From NCBI GenBank assembly GCA_963747535.1, contig CAVVFX010000002.1, positions 434,001-498,000 of the forward strand: a DNA stretch of 64,000 nt, in the 5' to 3' direction. Each line of letters begins with the position of its first letter. The first letter of the stretch is position 1. This stretch comes from CAVVFX01 sp963747535. Lineage in GTDB: Bacteria; Acidobacteriota; Terriglobia; Bryobacterales; Bryobacteraceae. The translations under genes were made by a program, and so were the position numbers. Of the stretch, positions 18,704 through 27,083 are shown piece by piece. The notes beneath the pieces are model-generated. The model saw only the letters and a list, made by a program, of their open reading frames with translations. It was not told where the DNA came from and did no database searches.

Positions 18704-18735
18704 AGCCGGTTATGCCGAGCTCGGCATAACCGGCT
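18704..18735. repeat. Perfect 32-bp palindrome at the RIT right boundary
   Basis: Two 16-base arms, AGCCGGTTATGCCGAG and its exact reverse complement, meet without a loop. The arms contain the RIT core. Such a palindrome could be two element ends joined head to head, or a recombinase binding site. Confidence 0.9.
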
Positions 18736-18988
18736 AATCTCTGCCCGATCCTATTGTGGAGCGCGCAAGTCACCCACAACCGCGAAGGACCATTCTGCAC
18801 AATGAAACTGCGGACCGCAAGAGATCTTTGTGCAACGGATCGACAACCTTCGAAACTCCCGCCAGGAGAGGGCCTATTGAGCGCGCTCAGGTAACGCAAC
18901 GCGAACGAAAAAGAAATGGGAGCCTGTCCACTGGAGATGAGAATCTGTCACGAAATAAGTCGGAACATCTAGGAGCGGGAACGTTGCG

Positions 18989-19128
18989 CTCTGCGTCCTC
19001 CGCGGTTCTCGGCGCCTCCGCGTTTAAGATTTCGCGCCGAACTCCAGGATACTGATTGGGTACGTGAGTCCGCTTGCCCGCGCGCTGACTTTAACGCGGA
19101 GGCGCCGAGAACCGCGGAGGACGCAGAG
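18989..19128. repeat. Long inverted repeat pair 1 (36-bp perfect arms)
   Basis: Arms at 18989-19024 and 19093-19128 are exact reverse complements, beginning CTCTGCGTCCTCCGCGG and ending in GCGCCTCCGCGTT on the left arm. They enclose 68 bases. Words of this type are widespread short repeats in environmental genomes. Confidence 0.9.
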
Positions 19129-19409
19129 GATCAGCCTGATGATGCCGTATCGTCTCGAATCATGCCTTTGGCTCAAGTTCAAGTTGGGCTACCTATTTCA
19201 CGGCAACTCCTGAGCGCCTCATCTAACGGAGCTTCAATCAACCTTTGGCCGCATTAAAACGACAAATCCGGCTAATCTGAGCCTGTTTTTCGCTTATCGG
19301 CCACTTGACACTGCGTGGTCGCCGGTGATCTCTTACCCGAGTATGCTGCGACCCACACCCAAAGAACAAGATCATCTGACCCAAGCTTTGACTTGGTCGG
19401 CCGGGAGTT

Positions 19410-19559
19410 CTCTGCGTCTTCCTCTGCGGCTCAGCGCCTCGGCGGTCATCTTGCGACGCCAGGCCCCGCCAGCCCACCTTCCGGAGGCCCCCGTCTATAT
19501 GTCAGCTGCAGCGCTGAACCTCACCGCAGAGGCGCCGAGCCGCGGAGGAAGACGCAGAG
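19410..19559. repeat. Long inverted repeat pair 2 (36-bp arms, about 4 mismatches)
   Basis: Arms at 19410-19445 and 19524-19559 are related in sequence to pair 1 but include CTTC in place of CTCC at the start. They enclose 78 bases. Same family, different copy. Confidence 0.8.
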
Positions 19560-19866
19560 TATGATGGGGCTCCGGATTGGCCACCCATCGAATGGCCGCG
19601 ATCGGTGAGAGAAATGACTGAAAAAGAAATGGTTGTCCTGGTATTCTGTTATCTCCAAACATTAGCGGTTAACATTCACCCTTCAGTCAAACTTATATTT
19701 CCTTCCACCCGAATAACTTACTAACCTCGGAGAACGTTTTAGCCCCCCTCTCTGCTATAACCAAATCAGCCGGGGACCGCTGTGCTCGCCTTCCGGCTAC
19801 ACATTCACTAAAGAACCAGGGAAATTATCGCGGCCCCACGGGACCGCCAGGGAGAGTTGTATCCAT

Positions 19867-20451
19867 ATGGCCACCGAGGCTCAAATCGAAGCCAACCGCA
19901 TGAATGCGCAGAAGTCCACCGGCCCCCGCACGGACGCGGGAAAAGCCCGCGTCAGAAGGAATGCCGCGCGTCATGGCCTCTGTATCACCTTCGCCGTGAT
20001 GTCCGACGAGGATCGCGACCAGTTCGAGGAACTGCTGGACGACCTCAACAAAGAGCACCAGCCCCAAGGCACCACTGAAGCCGTCCTCATCTACAAAATG
20101 GCCCAGGCCTTTATCAGCAGTTGGCGCGCCAACATCCTCCTGACCGAACGCCTCGACCTCAACGACACCCAGGACGACTCCAAACAGGTCGCGCTCATGC
20201 TCCGCTACTACAACACCGCCGACCGCGCCTTCAACCGCAACCTGCACGACCTCCGCAAGCTGCAAAAAGAACGCCGGCAAGAAATTGGGTTTGTTCCGCA
20301 AATGCCCCCGTTGCCGCCCCTCAGGGCGGTAGAAACGCCCAAAACAGCAGCCGATCGGCCCATTTGTAGCTCGATCGACCCGAACATTCAGCCCCTCGAC
20401 TTCATTCAGCCCTGGAAATCACCCGGCGAGCCGCCCAAAAAGGCCGCCTAG
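19867..20451 (+). CDS. Conserved hypothetical protein, STGPRT family (paralogue at 58.7 kb)
   Basis: The 194-residue product starts MATEAQIEANRMNAQKSTG and continues PRTDAGKARVRRNAARHGL. This basic N-terminal signature is familiar from hypothetical proteins that occur in many copies in acidobacterial and planctomycete genomes. A middle helical region (VLIYKMAQAFISSWRANILL, YYNTADRAFNRNLHDLRKLQKE) is followed by a proline-rich tail that ends PPKKAA. The second copy in this window shares the N-terminus, the YYNT-DRAFNRN block and the PPKKAA end. The function is unknown. No signal peptide. A GGGAGAG element precedes the start. Confidence 0.8.
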   Translation: MATEAQIEANRMNAQKSTGPRTDAGKARVRRNAARHGLCITFAVMSDEDRDQFEELLDDLNKEHQPQGTTEAVLIYKMAQAFISSWRANILLTERLDLNDTQDDSKQVALMLRYYNTADRAFNRNLHDLRKLQKERRQEIGFVPQMPPLPPLRAVETPKTAADRPICSSIDPNIQPLDFIQPWKSPGEPPKKAA

Positions 20452-20852
20452 GCAATAGAAAATCGAATGCAAGCCACTTCAAAAGCCCAAGGTGGGACAT
20501 TCGGCGGGTTCTACGCCGCGTTTCTCGCGCACAGCCTGGAAAGCGGACTACAATTCCAGAAAAGGCGTTTCCGCGCCCAGTTAGTTAGCAGATTGCACGG
20601 CGCGGGATCGGCTCGACCTTTGTCCGGGTGTCCGACTTATGCTTGCGGAACCGCTTTAACACCATAGGTCCATTCTCTAAGCAAAATTACTGATAACAGC
20701 AGGCCAGTTGAGTTAAGGTACGAACGTAAAACGAAATGTGCTGGACAGCGCCCGGTTATCTTGACCAGGCGCAATGGCGCTGCTAACTTCGAAAGTATCT
20801 CACGGGGCGATCTGTTAGTTTCCCGGGGCGGAAGGGTATGAGAAGAGAACAA
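20452..20852. other. Intergenic region without a recognisable gene
   Basis: Nothing beyond short chance frames is seen. The pilin promoter probably lies near its end. Confidence 0.5.
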
Positions 20853-21122
20853 ATGAAGCTAATTAAGAAGTTATTGAAGGAAAATCACGGGCAGGACCTG
20901 GTAGAGTATACGCTGGTTCTGGCATTCGTCGCGCTGGCGTCCGCGGGCCTGTTTATCGGGGCCGGTAACAGCACGGCAAGTATTTGGGGGGCCGCTCAGT
21001 CTACGCTCACCAACTGCCCGAGCGGAACCACAGCGACGGGGATGGGTGGTAATAATGCATGCTGGGGCACCACCACGAACAACGGGGTTACCCAGGGGAT
21101 CTTAGTCCCGGGCCAGTATTGA
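20853..21122 (+). CDS. Flp/Fap-type pilin (orphan)
   Basis: The 89-residue product from MKLIKKLLKENHGQDLVEY has the class III prepilin pattern: a short basic leader, then G-Q-D-L-V-E-Y and a hydrophobic helix (TLVLAFVALASAGLFIG). The Glu five residues after the Gly cleavage site is present. A TadV-type peptidase would cut it and Tad machinery would assemble it. The tail has CWGTTTNN and no known fold. An upstream ATG 15 bases before is also possible, but this start fits prepilin leaders. No tad genes are near. Confidence 0.85.
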   Translation: MKLIKKLLKENHGQDLVEYTLVLAFVALASAGLFIGAGNSTASIWGAAQSTLTNCPSGTTATGMGGNNACWGTTTNNGVTQGILVPGQY

Positions 21123-21412
21123 TCAATCCCGCTCACAGCGGAGGAAATGACCGAGCCGGATGCCCGCTTCCAGGAACCCCAGCGCTTCCAACGGCGGGGT
21201 TCCATCCTTCTTCCCGCCTTCGAGATTCAAGATACAACTTCAGACGGCTTCGCCGATAATCACGGATAAGGGCGCCCTCGATGCCCGGGTCTCCTGCGGA
21301 TTCTTCCTTTTCGTGCGGTGGACCCACGTCCACTGTACGACTTTCCACATTACGCTTGCACGGCAGAGGTGCTTAAGATAGAATTAACACCCAGGGCGAA
21401 AGGGGTTCTTCG

Positions 21413-24400
21413 TTGCGATCTGAATTAGCATTTCTATGTTTGTGTGCCGTGCCTGTGTCGCTGTTCGGACAGGCCGGATTGGGCACTATTACAGGTACGG
21501 TGGTGGATCACAGTGCCGCAGTCATTCCCGGCGCCAAAGTGAAAGTGGTGCAACTATCGACCAAGTCGACCCGCGAGGTCGCTGCCAACGCGCAAGGGAT
21601 CTTCAATCTGCCGTCGCTTGTGCCGGGGCAATATACACTAACCGTGAACGCTACCGGATTCAAGGAAGAGACGCTCGATAACATTATCATCAACGGCTTC
21701 CAGGAACTCGATCTGGGACAGGTTGCACTCGAGGTCGGGGCGGGCCCCGCCACATCCGTCACGGTGACAGCCGACCAGCAATTGATCAAGGACTCGGGCG
21801 AGCGGGTAGGTACACTGCAGTCGAACCAGGTCGCCGACATTCCGAATAACGGCCGTAACTGGGCGAATCTGCTGGGGATGATTCCCGGCGCCATCGCCAA
21901 TGACGACACCGCCATCGCCGGGCGGGAATACGGCTACTACGGCTATCAGGACTACACCATCAATGGCAAGTCTTCCGTTACCATGCAGATCAACCTGGAC
22001 GGCGGCAGCATCGTCGACCACGGCAGCGACCAGAAGGTGACCGTTTCGCCCAGTCTCGAATCCATCCAGGAGATCTCGGTCCTCACTAATAACTTCACCG
22101 CCGAATACGGGAATCGCAGCGGCGCGGTAGTCAACATCGTGACTAAGTCCGGTACCAATGGGTTTCACGGTGTCGCGTTCGACAATTTGCGCAATGAAGA
22201 CCTGAACGCCAACTCGTGGTCCAACAACTATAACGGTTTGCCCAGGGCGATCTACCGTTACAATTATTTCGGCGCCAACCTCGGCGGCCCGGTCAAGAAG
22301 AACAAGGTTTTCTTCTTCTACAACTTCGAAGATTTCAAACAGAACATCCCCGGCTCGATCGTGCAGACGCAGGTCCCCACTGCACTCGAACGGCAGGGTA
22401 ACTTCTCACAGACGGTGAATACTCTTGGACAGCACCCCACCATCTACGAACAGGGCTCCCAATATAACGGCACAGCCGTACCGCTTCCGGGTCTGATCGT
22501 TCCGCAATCGCTGATCAATCCCCTCGGCCAGGCGATCCTGAACCTCTATCCGCTGCCCAATAATCCCAGTAATCCCAGCGCCAACTACAACCTGGTCTAC
22601 CAGACGATACTTCCCCGGCTGTCGCAGGTTGCCAAAGTGGATTACAACATCAGTAACTCGACGCGCATGTATCTGCGGTACTCCAACGACGGCAGCACGA
22701 ATACCCAACTGGGAACCTACAATACCACCGCGCCGCTGCCCTTCAATCTCATGAATCAGTACCGTCCCGACCGCGCGGCAGCCGGCAACATCACGCACAC
22801 CTTTTCGTCGTCGATGGTATTAGAGAGCTTCTTCTCCTGGAGTTATGACTACGTCAGCGTCACTCCCACGGATCCGGCCGCGGTCGATACGACCAAGTTA
22901 GGCCTCTCGGGATTGCCTGGCGTCTTCAAGGCGACCAACGACATCCTCCCCGGAATCAACGTGGGCGGCACTTATCCGACCTTCAGTTTCAATCGCCTTC
23001 CAGCCTTTGCCGATGCCAACGAATGGCAGGCATCGAGCACCCTCACCTGGACCAAAGGGACCCATACTTACAAGTTCGGCGGTCAGTACCTCATCGACAC
23101 CAAGCAGCAGATCAACGCCGCCAACGACAAAGGAACCTACGACTTCAGCCCCAGCCACAGCCCGTTTGACATGAACTACGGTCCGGCCAATACGCTCGTA
23201 GGAGCCCTCAACGAATATACCCAGATTTCCTCGATCGATTACGAGAACTCGGGCTTCAAGGATTTCCAACTGTTTGCCCAGGATTCCTGGCGCGTCAGCC
23301 GCGGCCTGACACTCAACTACGGACTCCGCGTCTACCACATGCCCGCTGAGGCCGACGTCAACCCTGCCGGCAGCAAGGACGCCGTGTTCCTGCCCTGGAT
23401 GTACAACCCGGCTCTTGCGCCTCGTTACTATATTCCCAATCCGGCCAACAAGAATCAGGTGATCGACCCGGCCAATCCGAATAACCCGGTGTCTTCGAAT
23501 GTCTCCTCGATCTTGCTCTACTCCATCGTTCCCGGATCAGGAAGCTTGACGAACGGGTTGGTCCCCCTGGGTACCGCTGGGGTAGGTAACGCCGGATTCT
23601 TCAGTCCGCCCCCGATCATGGTAGCGCCGCGCGGAGGATTTGCCTGGTCGCCTGAGTTCGATTCCAAGATGGTGATCCGCGGTGGTTTCGGCTGGGCTTA
23701 CAACCGCAACGTGATTGGCGACACAGTCGTCAACTTCGAAAACGGCACCGCCCAGCAGGTGGATTATCTGCAGACCAGCCTCACGACTCTCGCCGGCGGT
23801 TCCAGCGTGGCGCGCATCTCGCCGCCGTCCAGTGTTACCGCGCGAGACCCGTCCACAAGACATCCGCAGACAGTGTACGACTACAGCCTTTCGGTGCAGC
23901 GCGAAATTCCGTTCAAGATGGTGTTGGACGTCGCCTACGTCGGCAATCTGCAGCGCCATCAGGCGGTCGAGTTTAATCTGAACACAATTCTGCCGGGAAC
24001 CACGTACAATCCGGCTTATGTCGATTCGACCAACGCCGGCTATAATTTCTACGGCCCCATCACCTCCTCCAACCCCGGGCCGCTGCCGGGCAGCAACGCG
24101 ATGAATGCGCTCGTCATGCGTCCGTATCAAGGCTTCAACACCATCAATGACACCGCCAACGTGGGGAATAACCGCTTCGACTCGCTGCAGGTCAGCGTGC
24201 AGAAACGATTCGGCAATGGCCTGTCTTTTCAGGCGGCCTATAGTAACAACCGGTTGATCAGCGGGGTAGAGAACGCCGGCCTGTACTCCTATTTCTGGAA
24301 AGCGTACTCCGGCTACCCGTCCGCTGCCATGCGCACGAATAATCTCACCATGAATTACATCTACCAGTTGCCCAACTTCGCTTCGCACTGGCTGGGCTGG

Positions 24401-25021
24401 CACAACATCGTGGCGCGGTCGGCCATGGACGGATGGCAGTTTGCGCATCACCTTACCTTCTTCGGTGGTTTGCCCGTCTCGCCGGCGTTCAGCGTTCAGG
24501 AAGCGAACACCGGAACCAGCATCAGTGTCCCGACCGTTTTCATGGGTACGCCGGACCTCACGCCGCGCGTCAACATCACCGGAAATCTCGCCTCGCCCAA
24601 TAGTTCCGAGTACTTCAATCCGAGCGCTCTGTCGGTGCCGCAGATTTATCCCGCGGGCAACGGCACCGGGCCGCGGAACTACATTACGCAGCCGGGCACT
24701 TTCGGCAACGACATGACGATGTCCAAGAAGTTCATCATCCGCGAAGGCTATACGCTCGAACTGCGCGTCAGCGCCTACAACGCCTTCAATAATGTGCGGC
24801 GCACGACCATCAATTCGAGCATCACGTATAAGGCGCTGGGTGCGTCTTACGCGAACGGCTTCGAGGTCTACAATACTCCGGAACAAGTGGTGTCCCGGCT
24901 GGCAGCGAACACTAATCCGATCACCGCGTACAACCAATACCGGACCGGCGTCGGTTATTCCAACCTGACCAACGTTCAGCCCATGCGCATCTTGGAACTG
25001 GGACTGAAGTTCAGATTCTAA
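21413..25021 (+). CDS. TonB-dependent receptor with N-terminal carboxypeptidase-regulatory domain
   Basis: From a TTG start the 1202-residue protein has a signal peptide to about residue 20 (VPVSLFGQA), a CarboxypepD_reg-like domain at ~22-110 (GTITGTVVDHSAAVIPGAKV), a plug domain at ~115-250 (DIPNNGRNWANLLGMIPGA, MQINLDGGSIVD, NRSGAVVNIVTKSGTN) and a large beta barrel ending in a Phe (LELGLKFRF). This is the Oar/SusC-like acidobacterial receptor type that imports oligomers across the outer membrane powered by TonB. A serine hydrolase gene follows 220 bases later. No substrate can be read from the sequence. Confidence 0.93.
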   Translation: MRSELAFLCLCAVPVSLFGQAGLGTITGTVVDHSAAVIPGAKVKVVQLSTKSTREVAANAQGIFNLPSLVPGQYTLTVNATGFKEETLDNIIINGFQELDLGQVALEVGAGPATSVTVTADQQLIKDSGERVGTLQSNQVADIPNNGRNWANLLGMIPGAIANDDTAIAGREYGYYGYQDYTINGKSSVTMQINLDGGSIVDHGSDQKVTVSPSLESIQEISVLTNNFTAEYGNRSGAVVNIVTKSGTNGFHGVAFDNLRNEDLNANSWSNNYNGLPRAIYRYNYFGANLGGPVKKNKVFFFYNFEDFKQNIPGSIVQTQVPTALERQGNFSQTVNTLGQHPTIYEQGSQYNGTAVPLPGLIVPQSLINPLGQAILNLYPLPNNPSNPSANYNLVYQTILPRLSQVAKVDYNISNSTRMYLRYSNDGSTNTQLGTYNTTAPLPFNLMNQYRPDRAAAGNITHTFSSSMVLESFFSWSYDYVSVTPTDPAAVDTTKLGLSGLPGVFKATNDILPGINVGGTYPTFSFNRLPAFADANEWQASSTLTWTKGTHTYKFGGQYLIDTKQQINAANDKGTYDFSPSHSPFDMNYGPANTLVGALNEYTQISSIDYENSGFKDFQLFAQDSWRVSRGLTLNYGLRVYHMPAEADVNPAGSKDAVFLPWMYNPALAPRYYIPNPANKNQVIDPANPNNPVSSNVSSILLYSIVPGSGSLTNGLVPLGTAGVGNAGFFSPPPIMVAPRGGFAWSPEFDSKMVIRGGFGWAYNRNVIGDTVVNFENGTAQQVDYLQTSLTTLAGGSSVARISPPSSVTARDPSTRHPQTVYDYSLSVQREIPFKMVLDVAYVGNLQRHQAVEFNLNTILPGTTYNPAYVDSTNAGYNFYGPITSSNPGPLPGSNAMNALVMRPYQGFNTINDTANVGNNRFDSLQVSVQKRFGNGLSFQAAYSNNRLISGVENAGLYSYFWKAYSGYPSAAMRTNNLTMNYIYQLPNFASHWLGWHNIVARSAMDGWQFAHHLTFFGGLPVSPAFSVQEANTGTSISVPTVFMGTPDLTPRVNITGNLASPNSSEYFNPSALSVPQIYPAGNGTGPRNYITQPGTFGNDMTMSKKFIIREGYTLELRVSAYNAFNNVRRTTINSSITYKALGASYANGFEVYNTPEQVVSRLAANTNPITAYNQYRTGVGYSNLTNVQPMRILELGLKFRF

Positions 25022-25240
25022 GCACCTATGCAGTCTTTGGCTTTGTTGCGTTCTGGCCTGCGCGAATCTTCAGGCGGCCGGGACGCTCACCGTTGTCTCG
25101 GCCGCTCGCTCCGGAGTCCTATACTACGTTCACTTACGCAAATCTGGCAGTTACGGGACGTCATCAGTCACTCCTGGCTGTCGGTGCCAGGGCCATATCA
25201 TGGTCGGCTCGTCCTCACCCGACATCCGGTTACAATCTCA

Positions 25241-26407
25241 ATGATGCTCACCCGACGCTATCTCCTCCTCGCAACGCTCGCAGTTACCCTCCACGCCGCG
25301 GACATCGATGCCGCGCGGCTGAAGCTCATGCCGTCGCGCATGCAGTCCTTCGTGGATAGTGGCGCCATCTCCGGAGCCGTCACGCTCGTCGCGCATCAGG
25401 GCCAGATCGTTGAACTGGACGCCGTGGGCTACGCCGACGTCGAGAACAAGAAGCCCATGCGGACCGACACGATCATGCAGATTATGTCGCAGACCAAATC
25501 CTTCACCGGAGTCGCGGCCATGATTCTGGTCGAAGAAGGCAAGCTTGATCTCACGCGGCCGGTGCAGGATTACCTTCCCGAGTTCAAAGGACAAATGCTG
25601 GAGGAGAACGGCGTCGTGAAAAAGCCCCAACATCCGCCGACGGTTTGGCAGGTCGCATCGCACACCGCCGGATTCCCGTTCCTCCCGCCCGACGGCCCCT
25701 ACAAGCGCATCAACTTCACGCTCGACGCCACTCTCGCTGATGCCGTGAAAGGCTACGCCGCCGCGCATATGATCAACGAGCCCGGCCACAAGTACCTTTA
25801 CAGCAATATGGGGATCGCGACTCTGGGGCGTATCGTCGAGGTGGTTTCGGGACAAGAGTATTCGCAATTCGTGAAGAGCCGCATCCTCGATCCGCTGGGC
25901 ATGCAGGACACCTTCTACTTCCCGCCCGACGATAAAAAGCCCCGCATCGCCATGATCTACCAGCATGACGACGGCAAACTCGCTCTATCCCATGAGCGTG
26001 CGCAAGCCGGCGATCCGGCCAACTATCGTGCCGGCGCCAAATACCCCGGCCCCGAACTCGGACTCTACTCTACGGCATCCGATTTACAGCGCTTTTATCA
26101 GATGCTGGCGAATCGAGGGATTTACAACGGACGGCGCATTCTGTCCAGGCAGAGCGTCGAGGCGATGACTCAGGATCTCAGCCCCGACCACACCGGCTAC
26201 GGCATCAGCCTCCAGATCATGAACTCGCATACCCTGCTGAATCTGGTTTCGCCCGGCACTTTCGGACACGGCGGGGCCTTCGGCACCGGTGGCTGGGTGG
26301 ACCCGAAAACAGATCTGGTCATGGTCTTCCTCGCGCAGATGAACGACGGTACCACGAATCCTGCGAAAGACGCCTTCTGGCAGATTGCCGAATCGGCCGT
26401 CCCGTAG
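25241..26407 (+). CDS. Exported beta-lactamase-family serine hydrolase
   Basis: The ATGATG start gives a signal peptide (MMLTRRYLLLATLAVTLHAA). The 388-residue product has the serine-penicillin-recognising-enzyme motifs: SxxK at SQTK (about S83), YxN in YLYSNMG near residue 190 and HGG in FGHGGAFGTGG near 343. This is the class C beta-lactamase/esterase (EstB-like) fold, and family members hydrolyse esters, peptides or lactams. The preceding open sequence back to 25028 is not family-like, which supports the chosen start. The gene follows the TonB receptor and may be co-regulated with it. Confidence 0.9.
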   Translation: MMLTRRYLLLATLAVTLHAADIDAARLKLMPSRMQSFVDSGAISGAVTLVAHQGQIVELDAVGYADVENKKPMRTDTIMQIMSQTKSFTGVAAMILVEEGKLDLTRPVQDYLPEFKGQMLEENGVVKKPQHPPTVWQVASHTAGFPFLPPDGPYKRINFTLDATLADAVKGYAAAHMINEPGHKYLYSNMGIATLGRIVEVVSGQEYSQFVKSRILDPLGMQDTFYFPPDDKKPRIAMIYQHDDGKLALSHERAQAGDPANYRAGAKYPGPELGLYSTASDLQRFYQMLANRGIYNGRRILSRQSVEAMTQDLSPDHTGYGISLQIMNSHTLLNLVSPGTFGHGGAFGTGGWVDPKTDLVMVFLAQMNDGTTNPAKDAFWQIAESAVP

Positions 26408-26462
26408 GACAGACCATCGTCTTTTGTGGTCGGGGTACCCTCTGCGTCGCTGCGCAGCAGCC
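26403..26462 (-). repeat. Two-hairpin repeat (copy D) in a convergent gap
   Basis: Read on the minus strand: a GCTGC-GCAGC hairpin is followed by a GACCA, CAAAAGACGA, TGGTC hairpin. The element fills almost all of the 60-base gap between the convergent serine hydrolase and SSB genes. Could serve as a two-way transcription stop. Confidence 0.65.
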
Positions 26463-26467
26463 CGCCC

Positions 26468-26815
26468 CTAGCAGGCCAAAGCCTGTTGCGCAGAGCGGTG
26501 GGCCAATGGCTTAATACGATCCACCAGAATCCTGAACGCCTGCAGTCTTTGCTTCGAGCCGCGAGCCGTGTATTCGTAGGGTTCGAGCGAGCCTTCCACG
26601 TAAACCGGATCGCCGTGATTCAGGTTTTGTTTGACGAGTTCCGCCTGGTCTCGCAACGCCAGGCATTGGAACCATACTGTCCGGGAACTGCCGCCGGGAC
26701 GGGGAGTATCGACCGCGACGCTGAACTTCGCGACCAGCATGCCTTTCGGTGTCGCACCGATCTCCGGGTCCCGTCCGAGATTGCCCGCGACGACGATCTT
26801 GTTGATGCACCGCAT
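26468..26815 (-). CDS. ssb: Single-stranded DNA-binding protein, tail-less
   Basis: The 115-residue protein is one OB fold with SSB landmarks MRCINKIVVAGNLGRDPEI, AKFSVAVDT, VWFQCLALRDQAELV and GDPVYVEGSLEPYEY. It ends at HRSAQQALAC without the acidic glycine/proline-rich tail (typical DDDIPF) that binds partner proteins. So it may be an accessory or paralogous SSB, for example for a mobile element, and not the main replicative one. It stands alone, convergent to the serine hydrolase. Confidence 0.88.
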   Translation of the reverse strand: MRCINKIVVAGNLGRDPEIGATPKGMLVAKFSVAVDTPRPGGSSRTVWFQCLALRDQAELVKQNLNHGDPVYVEGSLEPYEYTARGSKQRLQAFRILVDRIKPLAHRSAQQALAC

Positions 26816-27013
26816 AGCTTACCTCACTTCTGCTAGTGTATCACTAAAAGCGAATAAAAGGCGAATATAGAAGGTGGGGCTTCCGCGCCGCCGATGGCGA
26901 CGCTCACGTCGCTGCTCCTACGGCGTGAATACTAGGCCGGCAGTGTACCTGTCGCTGCGACCGCGGGGTTCGAGCTGTCCCCGCTGGCTGTCCATCGAGC
27001 TTGATTTAGAACA

Positions 27014-27046
27014 GAAAAAGCCGGTCGCCCTTGTGGAGCGGCCGGC
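27014..27046 (-). terminator. Probable terminator after the minus-strand TonB receptor
   Basis: On the minus strand, GCCGGCCGC and GCGACCGGC pair with one mismatch around the loop TCCACAAGG and are followed by TTTTTCTG. It lies about 40 bases beyond the receptor stop codon. Confidence 0.8.
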
Positions 27047-27049
27047 CAA

Positions 27050-27068
27050 TGACAGGTTTAACCTGTCA
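27050..27068. repeat. Small perfect hairpin next to the terminator
   Basis: TGACAGGT and ACCTGTCA with loop TTA. It lies between receptor stop and terminator; may strengthen termination or protect the 3' end. Confidence 0.6.
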
Positions 27069-27083
27069 CACAAGTCTAAGCAG

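Larger units (their letters stand above)
15565..18735 (+). mobile_element. RIT (recombinase in trio) element, apparently complete
   Basis: Three tyrosine recombinase genes in the same direction, each overlapping the next by ATGA, lie between perfect 27-bp inverted repeats (15565-15591 and 18677-18703). Extra copies of the 10-base core TTATGCCGAG sit closer to the genes at both ends in inverted orientation. RIT elements are a known class with exactly this gene order and complex terminal repeats; how they move is poorly known. A further 32-bp palindrome built from the same core abuts the right end. All three genes are open, so the element may be active. Confidence 0.9.
18736..19866. other. Gene-poor, repeat-rich region
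   Basis: No gene is supported across 1.1 kb. The region has two pairs of long inverted repeats (listed separately) of related sequence, rich in CTCTGCGTC and CGCGGAGG words. It follows the RIT element directly, and the stretch 18740-18900 has open frames with no recognisable motif. Confidence 0.6.

Noticed and set aside
18736..19866. CRISPR array or tandem repeat array
   Set aside because: The repeats are two inverted pairs with long loops, not regularly spaced direct repeats with spacers.
23537..24937. 466-codon open frame on the minus strand inside the first TonB receptor
   Set aside because: It is antisense to an intact receptor with full domain structure; low-complexity, arginine-rich product and no motif. 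High GC keeps such frames open.
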